Origin: Megaleporinus macrocephalus
Taxonomy: Eukaryota; Chordata; Actinopteri; Characiformes; Anostomidae
Assembly (NCBI GenBank): GCA_021613375.1
Contig: CM038719.1
Span: 43,549,722-43,613,721 of the forward strand
Length of the DNA stretch: 64,000 nt
Direction of reading: 5' to 3'
The notes under the pieces were generated by a model. The model was not told the origin of the DNA. It was given only the letters and a program-made list of their open reading frames with translations, and made no database searches. Shown piece after piece: positions 1 to 11,167 of this stretch. Within the stretch, counting starts at the first letter, position 1, and every line of letters begins with the position of its first letter. The translations under genes were made by a program, and so were the position numbers.

Positions 1-114
1 TGAATCAGACTGTAAATATAAACTCTTCTCAGAGCTCGAGCTTGATTCAGTTTTGGCTCTGAATATTAAATCTTCGGTTTTATTAAACATTACAACATAA
101 CATATTACTGGACA

Positions 115-1040
115 TACGCTGACATGCAAAAGTTTGGGTACCCCTGGTCAAAGGAACAGTTAAGTCAGCACTACAAATAGCATAATATATTTTTTTATTG
201 TTTCATAATAACATAAAAAGCAAAAGACCTCAATACAAACCCTGCCACTGAGTTACCCCCCCCCCCCCCCCCAACACACACACAGCTTGTAAAGGCCCTT
301 TGTAGCCAGAAAAGTCTTACGATTTTTGATCTTTGTCTGTTTTTACTGTTGAAAGGTTTCTAGATTACTGGGCTGTCTTAGAGGCAGAGCTCTTCTGAGG
401 CCCACTCACAGATTTTCAGTGATGTTTAGGTTGGAGGGCTGTGAAGGTTATGGCTCCTCCTAGTGTGGGCCACTGTGGGGTGTTTTGAGGTGTGTTTAGG
501 ATCATTATCCTCTTTTTATCTCCAGATTTTTACCAACTGTGTGACGTTTGCTTCCAGATATGAAAGCTGTAGCACAAGTTCTTCCAGGAACCGCTGTTCA
601 TAACTCGTCTTTATAAGAATTCATCGTGCGTTCCTGCTCTGCTGATGTTTTAACGTCATCCTCCTTTTTCACCTCAACCACTAGTCTGGTCCCAGGTCCT
701 GTTGTCCAGGGCATAGGTTCTGCTCCTGCTGTCTCTATCAAGCAGGACCTGTGAGGATCTGAATGCTTTATCGAGCTGGGTCTAGGATGGGGGTCTTTGC
801 CAAAGACTATTTATATCTTAAGCCTTGTTATTCTTTAATATGTTTAAACATCTTATTTAATTTGTTTGATAAATAATAATGAATATAATTTTTTTTGCTT
901 TTTGAGTCTTTCTATCAGAATTCCCCAAAAAAGCCCAAACACGATCCACCTCCATGCTCAGCAGTTGAATCTTCTTTTCATAACATTCCCAGTAACAGAA
1001 ATCTGAACCAGTGCTCCCCAAACTTCTGCACAACACTGTA
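115..1040. mobile_element. Degenerate Tc1/mariner-like element with terminal inverted repeats
   Basis: Positions 115-150 and 1004-1040 form an imperfect inverted repeat. The left copy holds gcaaaagtttgggtacccct and the right copy, reverse complemented, holds gcagaagtttggggagcact. Both ends are at TA dinucleotides, the target of this superfamily. The interior has no intact transposase frame and includes a 17-base C run (256-272) followed by CA repeats. An isolated piece of the same end sequence occurs near 4894-4925. Confidence 0.6.
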
Positions 1041-1420
1041 ATTGGCAGAAAAAGTAAATTATTTGTAGACAATTATTTGTAGAGTATACGGGGTCTTTTA
1101 ATTTGACATACCTAGAGCTGGACTGGTGAGCAGGAAGTGACCTAATTGGTGGCTAAAGTGAAATGGTGGGAGCTTTAATCCACCAAACACAGTTGTGGTA
1201 GAACAGAGGATGTACTAACGCTCTGCTGATGGTGAAGAAGGTGAAGAAGGTGAAGAAGGTGAAGAGAAGACTTGTTGTATGTGTTTCCATCTAAAGTGAA
1301 TTACCAGCCAATCGTTTGGTGGATGTTCAGTTTCTTGGCCGGCTGTTATGGTGATTTTTTTATTGTTTGTTTTTTTTTTTTTTGCTTTCTGCCACGTAAC
1401 CCATCCCTCAGTATTTTTAA

Positions 1421-2275
1421 ATAACAACAGCTCCAGATGATCTGCTCTGATTGGGTGATTCGGGCTTGCGTACAGCTTTTTGATTGAATAGAATTTTTCC
1501 CATAGAGAATGAATAGGATGGAAAAGTGCACAACAGTCTACTGAACTTCTGCTCGACCGACAGACCCCCTTTCACACACTCTGACTCAGGGCAGACCCCC
1601 CATCACGACTGCAGTCTTGGTTCGACCTGCACTCGTCTTTTTGTTTTCCATCCCTCTTTTTCCCCAATAGGGTCCCATTCATTTTCCGTCAAACACAAAC
1701 ATCATGGCTTCATTTAACCTACAGTCTCCAAACTGCCTGAACTCACTCAGATCTCCAACCTCTAATCCACAGACACACTGATCAGCACTCGTCTATTTGT
1801 CCTTTATTCATCCCTCGTTCCTCCCATAGGATCCCATTCATTTTCAGCCAAACCCAAACATTACGGTTTTGCTCAGCCTACAGCCTCTAAACTGTCTGTA
1901 CTCACTCAGAGCAGTTCCCTAACCTCTAATCCACAGACACACTGATCAGCACTCCTCTATTTGTTGTTTTTTCATCCCTCGCTCCTCCCATAAGATCCCA
2001 TTCATTTTCAGCCAAACCCAAACCTCATGGTTTCATTAAACCTACAGCCTCCAAACTCACTCAGAGCAGATATCCAACCTCTAATCCACAGACCCTCTGA
2101 CCCACACTCCTCTATTTGTTGTTTATTCATCCCTCGTTCCTCTTATAGCATCCTATTCATTTTTGGCCAAACCCAAACATAACGGTTTTGCTCAGCCTAC
2201 AGCCCCCAAACTGCCTGAACAGATCTCCAACCTCTAATCCACAGACTATTGCTGACCTGCACTCCTCTTTTTGCC
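1421..2275 (+). repeat. Unclassified dispersed repeat, copy A, internally tandem
   Basis: The start (ctgattgggtgattcgggct, then tacagctttttgatt) and the body (tctactgaacttctgctc) match copies at 55262-55625 (+) and 49190-49590 (-). Within this copy a 160-190-bp segment is repeated about four times. Each repeat carries atcccattcattttcagcc, cctacagcctccaaact and aacctctaatccacagac. No coding capacity or retrotransposon motif was recognised. Confidence 0.7.
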
Positions 2276-2279
2276 ATTT

Positions 2280-3190
2280 ATGTGCAACCATCCTGTGTTT
2301 CCTTCCTTTTCTAGTTATTATTGTTATTAATAATATTAATATTTAGGGATCTATTCATATTAAGAGGTGTTTATGTTTATCTGGGTATGTAAAGTGATTG
2401 ACGCTGTATTTTCCAGTGATAGGAGAGGATGTTTGCGGATTATATGGCTTATTTTGTTTTTGTAAATAAGTTCTTACGGTCTGTTTGTGTGATGTGAAGT
2501 ATGGAGGGCACATAGATCATCAGCTGAGAGGCCAATCAATAATCAGCAGTGATGCTGCAAGTGAGAACAACTAAAGATAATGTTAAACATGTCTTTCAGT
2601 CTTCATTTCCTGCTTTCCTCTCTCCCACTGAGGCTTATTCTTTGTTTTCTTTGATTTGCAAAGAAGAACAATATGAATTGTGCTGGTCTTGCTGGTGAGC
2701 CCTGGTTTCTCTGGTTCGGGCAATGTTGGTCCTGCAAATGTACTAAAACAAACACGTTCACACTGAGCCTGAGTTGTGTGAAGCCGTGCAGGAGGTCCAG
2801 GTAATGAGCAGACAGGATGTTATGTGTGAAGCTGCCTTCTAGCTGCAGGTGCCTTCTGTGCTGGTGTTGTGTTTGGAGCTTCTTCTTGTCTTCTGGGGGA
2901 CGAGAGAGAGAGCGTCTAATTATTATATCTTCCAGCGTATGTTCCTCGGACTTCAGGTCGTGTGTTCTTCACTGTAATCCCAGCAGTTCAGACCCCGTGG
3001 GCTGCAGCTTACCAGTACAAACATGTGTTCCAGCAGTGAAGCACTGAACTGCACTGACAGCCAATCAGTATTCAGTGCAGGAGCTGTCAGTATTATGAGG
3101 CAGGTCCAGTCCAGAGATGTCAAAGCGTGTCATCTGCCCGTGTGGGGGGAACGTCTGCATGGAGCTGATGTGGAGTTCATTTGGAGTCTT
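2280..3190. other. No gene or clear repeat seen
   Basis: This stretch is of ordinary composition. Short open frames at 2817-3047 and 3023-3223 show no recognisable protein family, splice context or codon bias. Confidence 0.5.
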
Positions 3191-3191
3191 C

Positions 3192-4430
3192 TCTCACTGT
3201 CCACTCACTGTCCACTCTATTAGACACTCCTACTACTTGCTGGTCCACCTTGTAGATGTAAAGTCAGAGACAGTAGCTCATCTGCTGCTGCACAGTTTGT
3301 GTTCCTCTAGTCCTTCATCAGTGGACACAGGACGCCGCCCACAGGACACTGCTGTCTGGATAGTTTTGGTTGGTGGACGATTCTCAGTCCAGCAGTGACA
3401 CTGAGGTGTCTGATCCACTCACACCAGCACAACACATACTAACTAACACACCACCACCCCTACATCAGGGTCACTGCAGTGCTGAGAATGAGCCACCTCC
3501 CTAATAGTATCTGCTCTGTGGTGGTCCTGTGGGGGTCCTGTGGGGGTCCTGATCATTAAAGAACAGAGTAATAAAGTATACAGAGAATCAGATGTAAGAG
3601 TACAGTCTGTAAGAGGAGCTCCTGTATGGTCAGTGGAGCTGATACAGTGGACAGTGAGTGGAGGTCCTGTATGGTCAGTGGAGCTGATACAGTGGACAGT
3701 GAGTGGAGGTCCTGTATGGTCAGTGGAGCTGATACAGTGGACAGTGAGTGGAGGTCCTGTATGGTCAGTGGAGCTGATACAATGGACAGTGAGTGGAGGT
3801 CCTGTATGGTCAGTGGAGCTGATACAGTGGACAGTGAGTGGAGGTCCTGTATGGTCAGTGGAGCTGATACAGTGGACAGTGAGTGGAGGTCCTGTATGGT
3901 CAGTGGAGCTGATACAATGGACAGTGAGTGGAGGTCCTGTATGGTCAGTGGAGCTGATACAGTGGACAGTGAGTGGAGGTCCTGTATGGTCAGTGGAGCT
4001 GATACAGTGGACAGTGAGTGGAGGTCCTGTATGGTCAGTGGAGCTGATACAGTGGACAGTGAGTGGAGGTCCTGTATGGTCAGTGGAGCTGATACAGTGG
4101 ACAGTGAGTGGAGGTCCTGTATGGTCAGTGGAGCTGGTACAGTGGACAGTGAGTGGAGCTCCTGTATGGTCAGTGGAGATGATGGAGTGGTCAGTGAGTG
4201 GAGCTCCTGTATGGTCAGTGGAGCTGGTACAGTGGACAGTGAGTGGAGCTCCTGTATGGTCAGTGGAGCTGATGGAGTGGTCTGTGGAGCTCCTGTATGG
4301 TCAGTGGAGCTGATGGAGTGGTCTGTGGAGCTCCTGTATGGTCAGTGGTGCTGATGGAGTGGTCTGTGGAGCTCCTGTATGGTCAGTGGAGCTGATGGAG
4401 TGGTCAGTGAGTGGTCTGTAATTCAGTGTA
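3192..4430 (+). mobile_element. Rearranged non-autonomous DNA transposon-like repeat
   Basis: The same repeat appears as a more complete copy on the minus strand at 16290-16965. Here the module at 3192-3405 (ctccactcta-type start, ttgtagatgtaaagtcagag, ggacacaggacgccgccc) is in the opposite orientation to the following module (gtgtctgatccactcacacc, cagtgctgagaatgagccac, ctgctctgtggtggtcctgt). In the copy at 16.3 kb both modules point the same way. This implies an internal inversion or two elements joined head to head. The 3' part is expanded as a 45-bp minisatellite. Confidence 0.65.
3615..4415 (+). repeat. 45-bp minisatellite, about 18 copies, inside a transposon
   Basis: The unit contains cctgtatggtcagtggagct followed by gatacagtggacagtgagtg. 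Copies are near-identical up to about 4140, then diverge (gatggagtggtcagtg variants and shorter units). Because 45 is divisible by three, open frames with a 15-residue repeat (VWSVELIQWTVSG and similar) run through it; these are incidental. Confidence 0.95.
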
Positions 4431-5010
4431 CTGAAGAAGAGACGTGAAACCTCCTCACAGGTTGTGTTATTAGTGTGGGTAGACTGTGTTTGTCTGTAAG
4501 TGTGATCAGTGGAGATATCTGGGTGTGAGAAAGTCCTGGTTGATGGTTTTCCACGTTGTGGTTCAGTTTGAAAGGTTTTACATGGTGTTACTGTTAATTC
4601 CCTCGTTAGCAGATTACTGTTTGCTACTGAAGTGGATAGACGGCCCTACAGTGGGGCTCAGGCTGGCGCTGTAGACCCCAGGAGAGCATCGGCGTCTGTG
4701 TCCAGCAGCTTGGATTTTAAGCCACTCCTGGATTTAAGACTCGGAGCCAAACCTGTCAGTCAGCCGGGTTTAGAGCAAAACGTAGCTTCACATATCTTGT
4801 TTTTCTACTAATTATGTTTAATCCCGTGTGGATTTACAAATCATAGCTTTCTGTTTATGTTTGCATTACACATACTGTCAACTTTGGAGTTTGTAGAGTA
4901 TGCAAAAGTTTAGGCACCCCTGGTCAGGTGTCCCATACAGAGAACACACTTCTGTAAATGTTAATGTTAATTTTTTATATTTTTTTATATTTTATATACA
5001 GTCAAAGTCA
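4430..5010. other. Non-coding sequence with a transposon end fragment
   Basis: No gene is seen. Around 4894-4925 atgcaaaagtttaggcaccc matches the terminal repeat of the element at 115-1040, so a solo end or heavily deleted copy is likely. Confidence 0.4.
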
Positions 5011-5014
5011 TTTT

Positions 5015-5532
5015 ATAATCAGTCAAAGGCTTGGACACACCTCCCCAGATGTGTTCTATATTAATAGTAATAATATTAGTGAATAAGTGTGAGGAGATCA
5101 GAACTATAGAATAGTCGGTATGGAATTATTCCTGGAGCAGAATTAAACATCTGGTTGTGTTTAAAGAATGTTTCGAGGGTCTTTTAGAAATGAGCTCATT
5201 TGCTCTGATGCAGGTTTACATACTTTGAACATTCTGACCAGCAGCTTCATGAGGAGCCACATGAGCTGCTTCTCTAACAGGACTGAAGAAGATAGTGTAG
5301 ATGCTGAGATCTTGTTCTGATAAACAGGTTTGGTGGTTTTATAGCTCTTATAAAAATATACATTCTCATTTTTACATTTAAATACACTCAAACGTTTGTT
5401 TTAGTAATATTTGTGTACATGGGCTTCAACTTCACTATTTACACTCGTCTCTCAGCACATTCAGATCTAAACACCTTTATAATTATAAACATATATACTC
5501 AGGTGGGTGTCTCCAAACTTCTGACTGGTGTA
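5015..5532. mobile_element. Short Tc1-like inverted-repeat element (MITE)
   Basis: The left end (5019-5044, with tcaaaggcttggacacacct) and right end (5501-5532, with gggtgtctccaaacttctga) are inverted imperfect copies of a terminal repeat common in fish Tc1-like elements. The interior near 5230-5285 (ccagcagcttcatgaggagc) resembles the transposase-region remnant usual for this family, but no frame remains. Confidence 0.5.
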
Positions 5533-5539
5533 GTAAGTG

Positions 5540-6495
5540 CTACATGTTTTAAGCTGGAACACGGAGATACCTTAGCTTCATCTACTGTCTCTCCACAAGC
5601 CACAATCACTGAAGGTGGTTTAACCCTTAAAGTATTTCATATTTATGGAATTCATTAATTAGCATTAGCTCACACTATAAGCTCCAAAACACTGTCAGCC
5701 CATCAGGAATTCTCCAGACTCTCCCAGTTACCCACTCTGGCACTGCTAGCATCCCTCTATGGCAGGGCTATTTAATTAGAGTTCAGTGAGGTCCAGTTAG
5801 AGGACAGTTCCTCAGGCCAGGGTCCGGACCCTCATAATCTCTAACTTGTGTTAGGATTCAGTGCTATATCCGGTACAGTGGAGTAGCCTAACATCAGCAT
5901 CTTATCATCAGCAACTGAAAGACTGACACATTACAAATACACTTCAGTATATTTCAATAATATTTATTAATTAAATGCTAAACTGAATTCATTATTTATA
6001 AGTTATTTATATTTATAAAACTACAAATAAATGCTTTTTTCTAATTTCAACTAAAAACAAGGCTACATTAAAAATGCTTTTGAAAAAAGAGCATCATAAA
6101 GTGCTTATTTAGAGAAAAAGTAAATAAAAAGTCTTCTTGTTAACTCAGTTTCACATTTGAACAGTTTAAACTCCCGCTGTTTGAAACAAACACTGTCTAA
6201 TTTAAATCGTTCTCAATAGTTTATCAGTTTGGGTCCACATTGGACACGTCTGGGTCCGTACCCGGACTTCGGTCAGCCTATTAGTGACCTCTGCTCTATG
6301 TGCTAGCACAGAGGCTCTCGGGAGGCACCACCAATTAATATTCTGCATTTTGGAGCATTTTTTGGTCCATTCATCATAAAATTCTATCAAAATCAGCTGG
6401 TATTTACAAATTATGTCAAAAAATGAAAAACGACTAAAATGGTGATCAGGTTTTGTTTCTACAGCATATGGCTAACTGAGTCACATCCTCGGGTT
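5540..6495. other. AT-rich sequence without recognised features
   Basis: No coding region, RNA gene or clear repeat was found. The section 5940-6130 is strongly A/T-rich. The short open frames are not protein-like. Confidence 0.5.
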
Positions 6496-6497
6496 CT

Positions 6498-6631
6498 GAG
6501 AGAGAGAGAGATAGAGGGAATGGAGAGAGAGAGATAGAGAGAGAGAGATAGAGGGAATGGAGAGAGAGAGATAGAGAGATAGAGGGAATGGAGAGAGAGA
6601 TAGAGAGAGAGAGAGATAGAGAGATAGAGGG

Positions 6632-6671
<40 letters not shown>

Positions 6672-6787
6672 GATAGAGGGAATGGAAAGAGAGAGAGATA
6701 GAGAGATAGAGGGAATAGAGAGAGATAGAGAGATAGAGAGATAGAGGGAATGGAGAGAGAGAGATAGAGAGATAGAGAGATAGAGGG

Positions 6788-6825
<38 letters not shown>

Positions 6826-6985
6826 GATAGAGGGAATGGAGAGAGAGAGATAGAGAGAGAGAGATAGAGGGAATGGAGAGAGAGAGATAGAGAGATAGAG
6901 GGAATGGAGAGAGAGAGAGAGAGAGATAGAGGGAATGGAGAGAGAGAGAGAGATAGAGGGAATGGAGAGAGAGAGAGATAGAGGG

Positions 6986-7027
<42 letters not shown>

Positions 7028-7236
7028 GATAGAGAGAGAGAGATAGAGAGATAGAGGGAATGGAGAGAGAGATAGAGAGAGAGAGAGATAGAGAGATAGA
7101 GGGAATGGAGAGAGAGATAGAGAGAGAGAGAGATAGAGAGATAGAGGGAATGGAGAGAGAGATAGAGAGAGAGAGAGATAGAGAGATAGAGGGAATGGAG
7201 AGAGAGATAGAGAGAGAGAGATAGAGAGATAGAGGG

Positions 7237-7274
<38 letters not shown>

Positions 7275-7367
7275 GATAGAGGGGATGGAGAGAGAGAGAT
7301 AGAGAGAGAGAGAGATAGAGAGATCGAGAGATAGAGGGAATGGAGAGAGAGAGAGAGAGATAGAGGG

Positions 7368-7407
<40 letters not shown>

Positions 7408-7839
7408 GATAGAGGGAATAGAGAGATAGAGAGATAGAGGGAATAGAGAGATAGAGAGAGATAGAGAGATAGAGGGAATAGAGAGGTCGAGAGATAGAGA
7501 GATAGAGAGATAGAGGGAATGGAGAGAGAGAGAGATAGAGAGATAGAGAGATAGAGGGAATGGAGAGAGAGAGAGATAGAGAGATAGAGAGATAGAGGGA
7601 ATGGAGAGAGAGAGAGAGAGATAGAGAGATCGAGAGATAGAGGGAATGGAGAGAGAGAGAGATAGAGAGATAGAGGGAATGGAGAGAGAGAGAGAGAGAT
7701 AGAGAGATAGAGGGAATGGAGAGAGAGAGAGATAGAGAGATAGAGGGAATGGAGAGAGAGAGAGATAGAGAGATCGAGAGATAGAGGGAATGGAGAGAGA
7801 GAGAGAGAGAGAGAGATAGAGAGATAGAGAGATAGAGGG

Positions 7840-7881
<42 letters not shown>

Positions 7882-8070
7882 GATCGAGAGATAGAGGGAA
7901 TGGAGAGAGAGAGAGAGAGATAGAGAGATAGAGGGAATGGAGAGAGAGAGAGAGAGATAGAGAGATAGAGGGAATGGAGAGAGAGAGAGAGAGATAGAGA
8001 GATAGAGAGATAGAGGGAATGGAGAGAGAGAGAGAGAGAGAGAGATAGAGAGATAGAGAGATAGAGGGAG
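6498..8070. repeat. GA-rich minisatellite of about 1.6 kb
   Basis: Runs of (GA)n are punctuated by agatagagagatagagg and gaatggagaga at irregular 25-60-bp spacing. The + strand is almost pure purine. The minus strand gives long Ser/Leu frames (SLSLSIPSIS), which are repeat artefacts. Rare gatcgagag and aatagagag variants are shared between neighbouring units, as expected from local duplication. Confidence 0.97.
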
Positions 8071-8449
8071 GGGGGTAGATTGTGTGTAAGGTGATTCTGG
8101 CAGAGAGCTGACAGTTTTACTCCAAACGGCCAACGTCCTGCTGAGACCACCTCCTGACCACAGAGTGAGGGGTGTGTGCGGATCTGAGCACGCTCGATGA
8201 GTCAGCAGATGAAACCAGGTTGGTGACTCATCTTCAAGACCTTATCAGTTAAGTAGTTTCAGGTCAGTGCGTTGGCTCCGCCCACTTATCGTGCTCCAGT
8301 TCCAGGAATGAAAATCGCTTGTCCTTCTTCTGCTCAAAGACGAACTTCAGTGTCTGAGTTTAATCTCGTATCTGCTTTTCCTAAAGGACCCCATTAAAAA
8401 CTATCAACCTCCTTTAATTGGTTACAGTTTAGAACTTCACCTGCACCTT

Positions 8450-8868
8450 CATACAGACCACACAGTCCCTACAGACCACACAGTCCATACATTTCCTACA
8501 GTCCACAACATCCATACAGACCACATAGACCACACAGATCACACAGTCCTTACAGTCCACACAGACCATACAGTCTATACAGACCATGCAGTCCACACAG
8601 TCCCTACAGACCACACAGTCCATATACAGACCACATAGACCACACAGATCATACAGGCCTTACAGACCGTACAGTCCACACAGTCCATACAGTTCCTACA
8701 GACCACATAGACCACACAGTTCATACAGTCCATACAGACCATACAGTCCATATAGTTCCTACAGACCATAGAGTCCACACAGTCCCTACACTCTATATAG
8801 ACCATACAGTCCACACCATTTATACAGTCCCTACAGATCATACAGTTCACACAGTCTGTACAGTCCTT
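8450..8868. repeat. 10-bp minisatellite (acagtccata/acagaccaca)
   Basis: About 420 bp of degenerate 9-10-bp units such as cacagtccat and cagaccacat. Open frames on both strands (YRPYRPHRP and the reverse CMDCVVC) are artefacts. Confidence 0.9.
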
Positions 8869-9450
8869 CCGGTCACAAGACTGGTTTCACAACCTCTAGC
8901 TCACAACTGCTTGTTGGTCCAGGTCTTTCCAGAGTCATGTTTATGATGTGGACCAATCAGAAGGCCCAATCAGATGTCCCACGTGGAGCTAACCCCCAAA
9001 ACTGGAATGTATAAAATAAGAACACAACAAAGTAAAAGAGACGACGGCAACCAGTCACAGCTCAGATGTCCCAGGATGTAACCCAGTCATACCTGTAAAG
9101 TCTGTTAGAGGTCATGTGGGTTACGGGACACGTACAGTGCTTGAGAAATGAGAACATGGCAGGAAAGAAGTTCCGTTTGAGTGTTATTGCTTTGGACAAT
9201 GTGAAGATATGGACCTGTCCTGTCACAGACTCCATCAACGACACAGTCTGCTGGACGGGGATGAGTGTGTCCCTGAGTCCTCCTCATGCTGCAGTGTGGC
9301 ACGTCAGTGCTGAGACGGAGTAGCGGAGTGGAATATTTTGAGCTGCTTCAGTAACTGGCAGGTGAGCAGATGATATTCATGTAGCTTTCATCTTCTGTCA
9401 GTGCTTCTCGTCCCGCGCTCTGTCCCGTCTCCGTCTGTCTATTCCGGACG
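8869..9450. other. Unique-looking sequence, no gene found
   Basis: No recognised protein or repeat. Overlapping short frames on both strands at 9062-9323 lack any family resemblance. Confidence 0.45.
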
Positions 9451-9579
9451 GATTTGTTGGCCATTACAGCCACCAGAGCAGCTTCAGTCTGGCTGAACAT
9501 AGACGGTGTTGAGACTAACAACATGGGCCAATGTTTCCTGTGCATGTTTGATGGAGGTGGTGGAGATCTGGTGACTGTG

Positions 9580-10257
9580 AAGTCTTTTGATTTACAGTGT
9601 TATCATAAAACCGTTCAGTGTTGCATCACTAACTCCAGAGTTTCAGACTGCCCCTGGAAGTAAGACCAGCACAAGAACTGCATCAGGAGTGGATTTCCAT
9701 GTCCGAGCAGCAGCACACAAGGTCATAGCTGGAGTGGAGTGGAGGATGCTGCAACTGGACTGTAGTGTGATGAATTGGGCTTCGCTATATGACAGTCTGA
9801 TGGATGGATCTGGGTTTCCAGGATGAATCCAGGAGATGCTACCTACTGAAATGCTGAGTACCAAGAGTAAAGTTTGGTTGAGGGGGGATAATAGTATTGG
9901 ATGGATAAAAACCAGTTTCAGTGAAGAGTGATGTTAATATTGCAGCATACAAAGACTCTGGAAACAGTTTAGGAACCTTTTCCTGTTCGAGCATCACTGT
10001 GTCCCCAGACTCAAAGCCAGCTCCTGACCTTGACCCCACTGAACACCTCTGGGATGAGCTGGAACATCGATTGCAAGATTCTGACTGACCTCATGAATAC
10101 TCTTTGGCCACAAATTCGCACACTTGCTTAAAACCTTCCGGAAGAGTGGGGGCTCTCATGGCACCAAAAGAAGACTCAACTCCATATTAATGGCTGTGGT
10201 TTTAGAATAGGATGAGGATACTGAGATGTCCACATACTTTTGGCCATAGGGTTTATA
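9580..10257 (+). mobile_element. Degenerate Tc1-like transposon, 3' portion
   Basis: The sequence follows the transposase region of a fish Tc1-like family. It has tttccatgtccgagcagcag, then tctgatggatggatctgggt, then ccccactgaacacctctggg (the EHLWDEL region near the last catalytic acid), then caactccatattaatggctg and an end with gtccacatacttttggccat. Many indels and stops break the frame, so it is inactive. The 5' end cannot be placed and may lie somewhat upstream. Confidence 0.75.
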
Positions 10258-11167
10258 TTTCTATCTTGCTGGTTAGAGTTTTTCTTCCTCTCTGAGGACT
10301 TCCCGATTCCCAGCTGTGGATTTATTTGTTCATGCAGCATGTCTGTGTTATCATATGTTTTTACCCACAATCCTCTGAGGAGTCACGTCCATGCCTGCAG
10401 GGCGGAGGGCCGAGTTTGTTTCATCATCGCCCCGTTCGCTGCTCCTCCTCATTACTGCCCAGTCCCTCACGGAGCAATCAACTCTATGAAGTGCTAAATT
10501 ACGCAGCTGAGCTGTAATGTGTTCTGACCTCGCTGAGGACCACCGGTGAAGATCAGTGGAGGTTTTGGGACGTGTCCTCATGGCCTACACAATGAACCAG
10601 TTCCAGACGAAGACGCCCAGTACTTTCTAACAGATGCGTTTATTAGAGAGACCGGCTCATTAACTTCCAGCGATGGACTGTAAGTGCCGCTGGGCACCTC
10701 ACAGCAAGAGAGATTCAGATATTCATTTCCTGCAGCTGCAGAAGATTAAACTTCATATTAAATTCTTTTTAAATCTGTTTGTAGTGGTTCAGAAATGTGT
10801 TACATAATTACTCTTATTTAAATTTTAAAAAATCACACGCTATGAAAGTGTTAGCTTCTGTACTGTAACCACTGAGCAACGATTTTCAGATCAGACAGAA
10901 TTTTGTTGTGATATTGACGAGTCCCCAGTAGCCCCGACCCCCTGCTGTGGAAAAGGCTAATGAAGACTGGCTGGACTGGTGGACTGAACTTTCAGAGGTG
11001 GGCAGGGGTAGTGCTTAGTACCCCTTTCCTCAGGCAATGTCTTCTGCCAGTTAAATGATATGCCACTCAATTTTGTTGAACTGCTTTTTAAAATGTAGCT
11101 AAATGTATTATTATATAGGTTCTGGATAGAGCTTTCAAAAGTTATATTTCAACTCAACTTGCCAAAG
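10258..11167. other. No gene; contains a lone monomer of the next array
   Basis: Ordinary sequence with short frames on both strands around 10240-10580 that resemble no known protein. At 10891-10908, tcagacagaattttgttg matches the core of the 30/31-bp array that begins 260 bp later. Confidence 0.5.

Noticed and set aside
3540..4313. A 257-residue frame with a 15-residue repeat
   Set aside because: The 45-bp unit is divisible by three, so any stop-free unit gives such a frame. It is inside a transposon-like repeat and a second frame is open as well.
6459..8150. 563- and 550-residue Ser/Leu/Ile frames on the minus strand
   Set aside because: They are artefacts of the GA-rich minisatellite, with two frames open in parallel.
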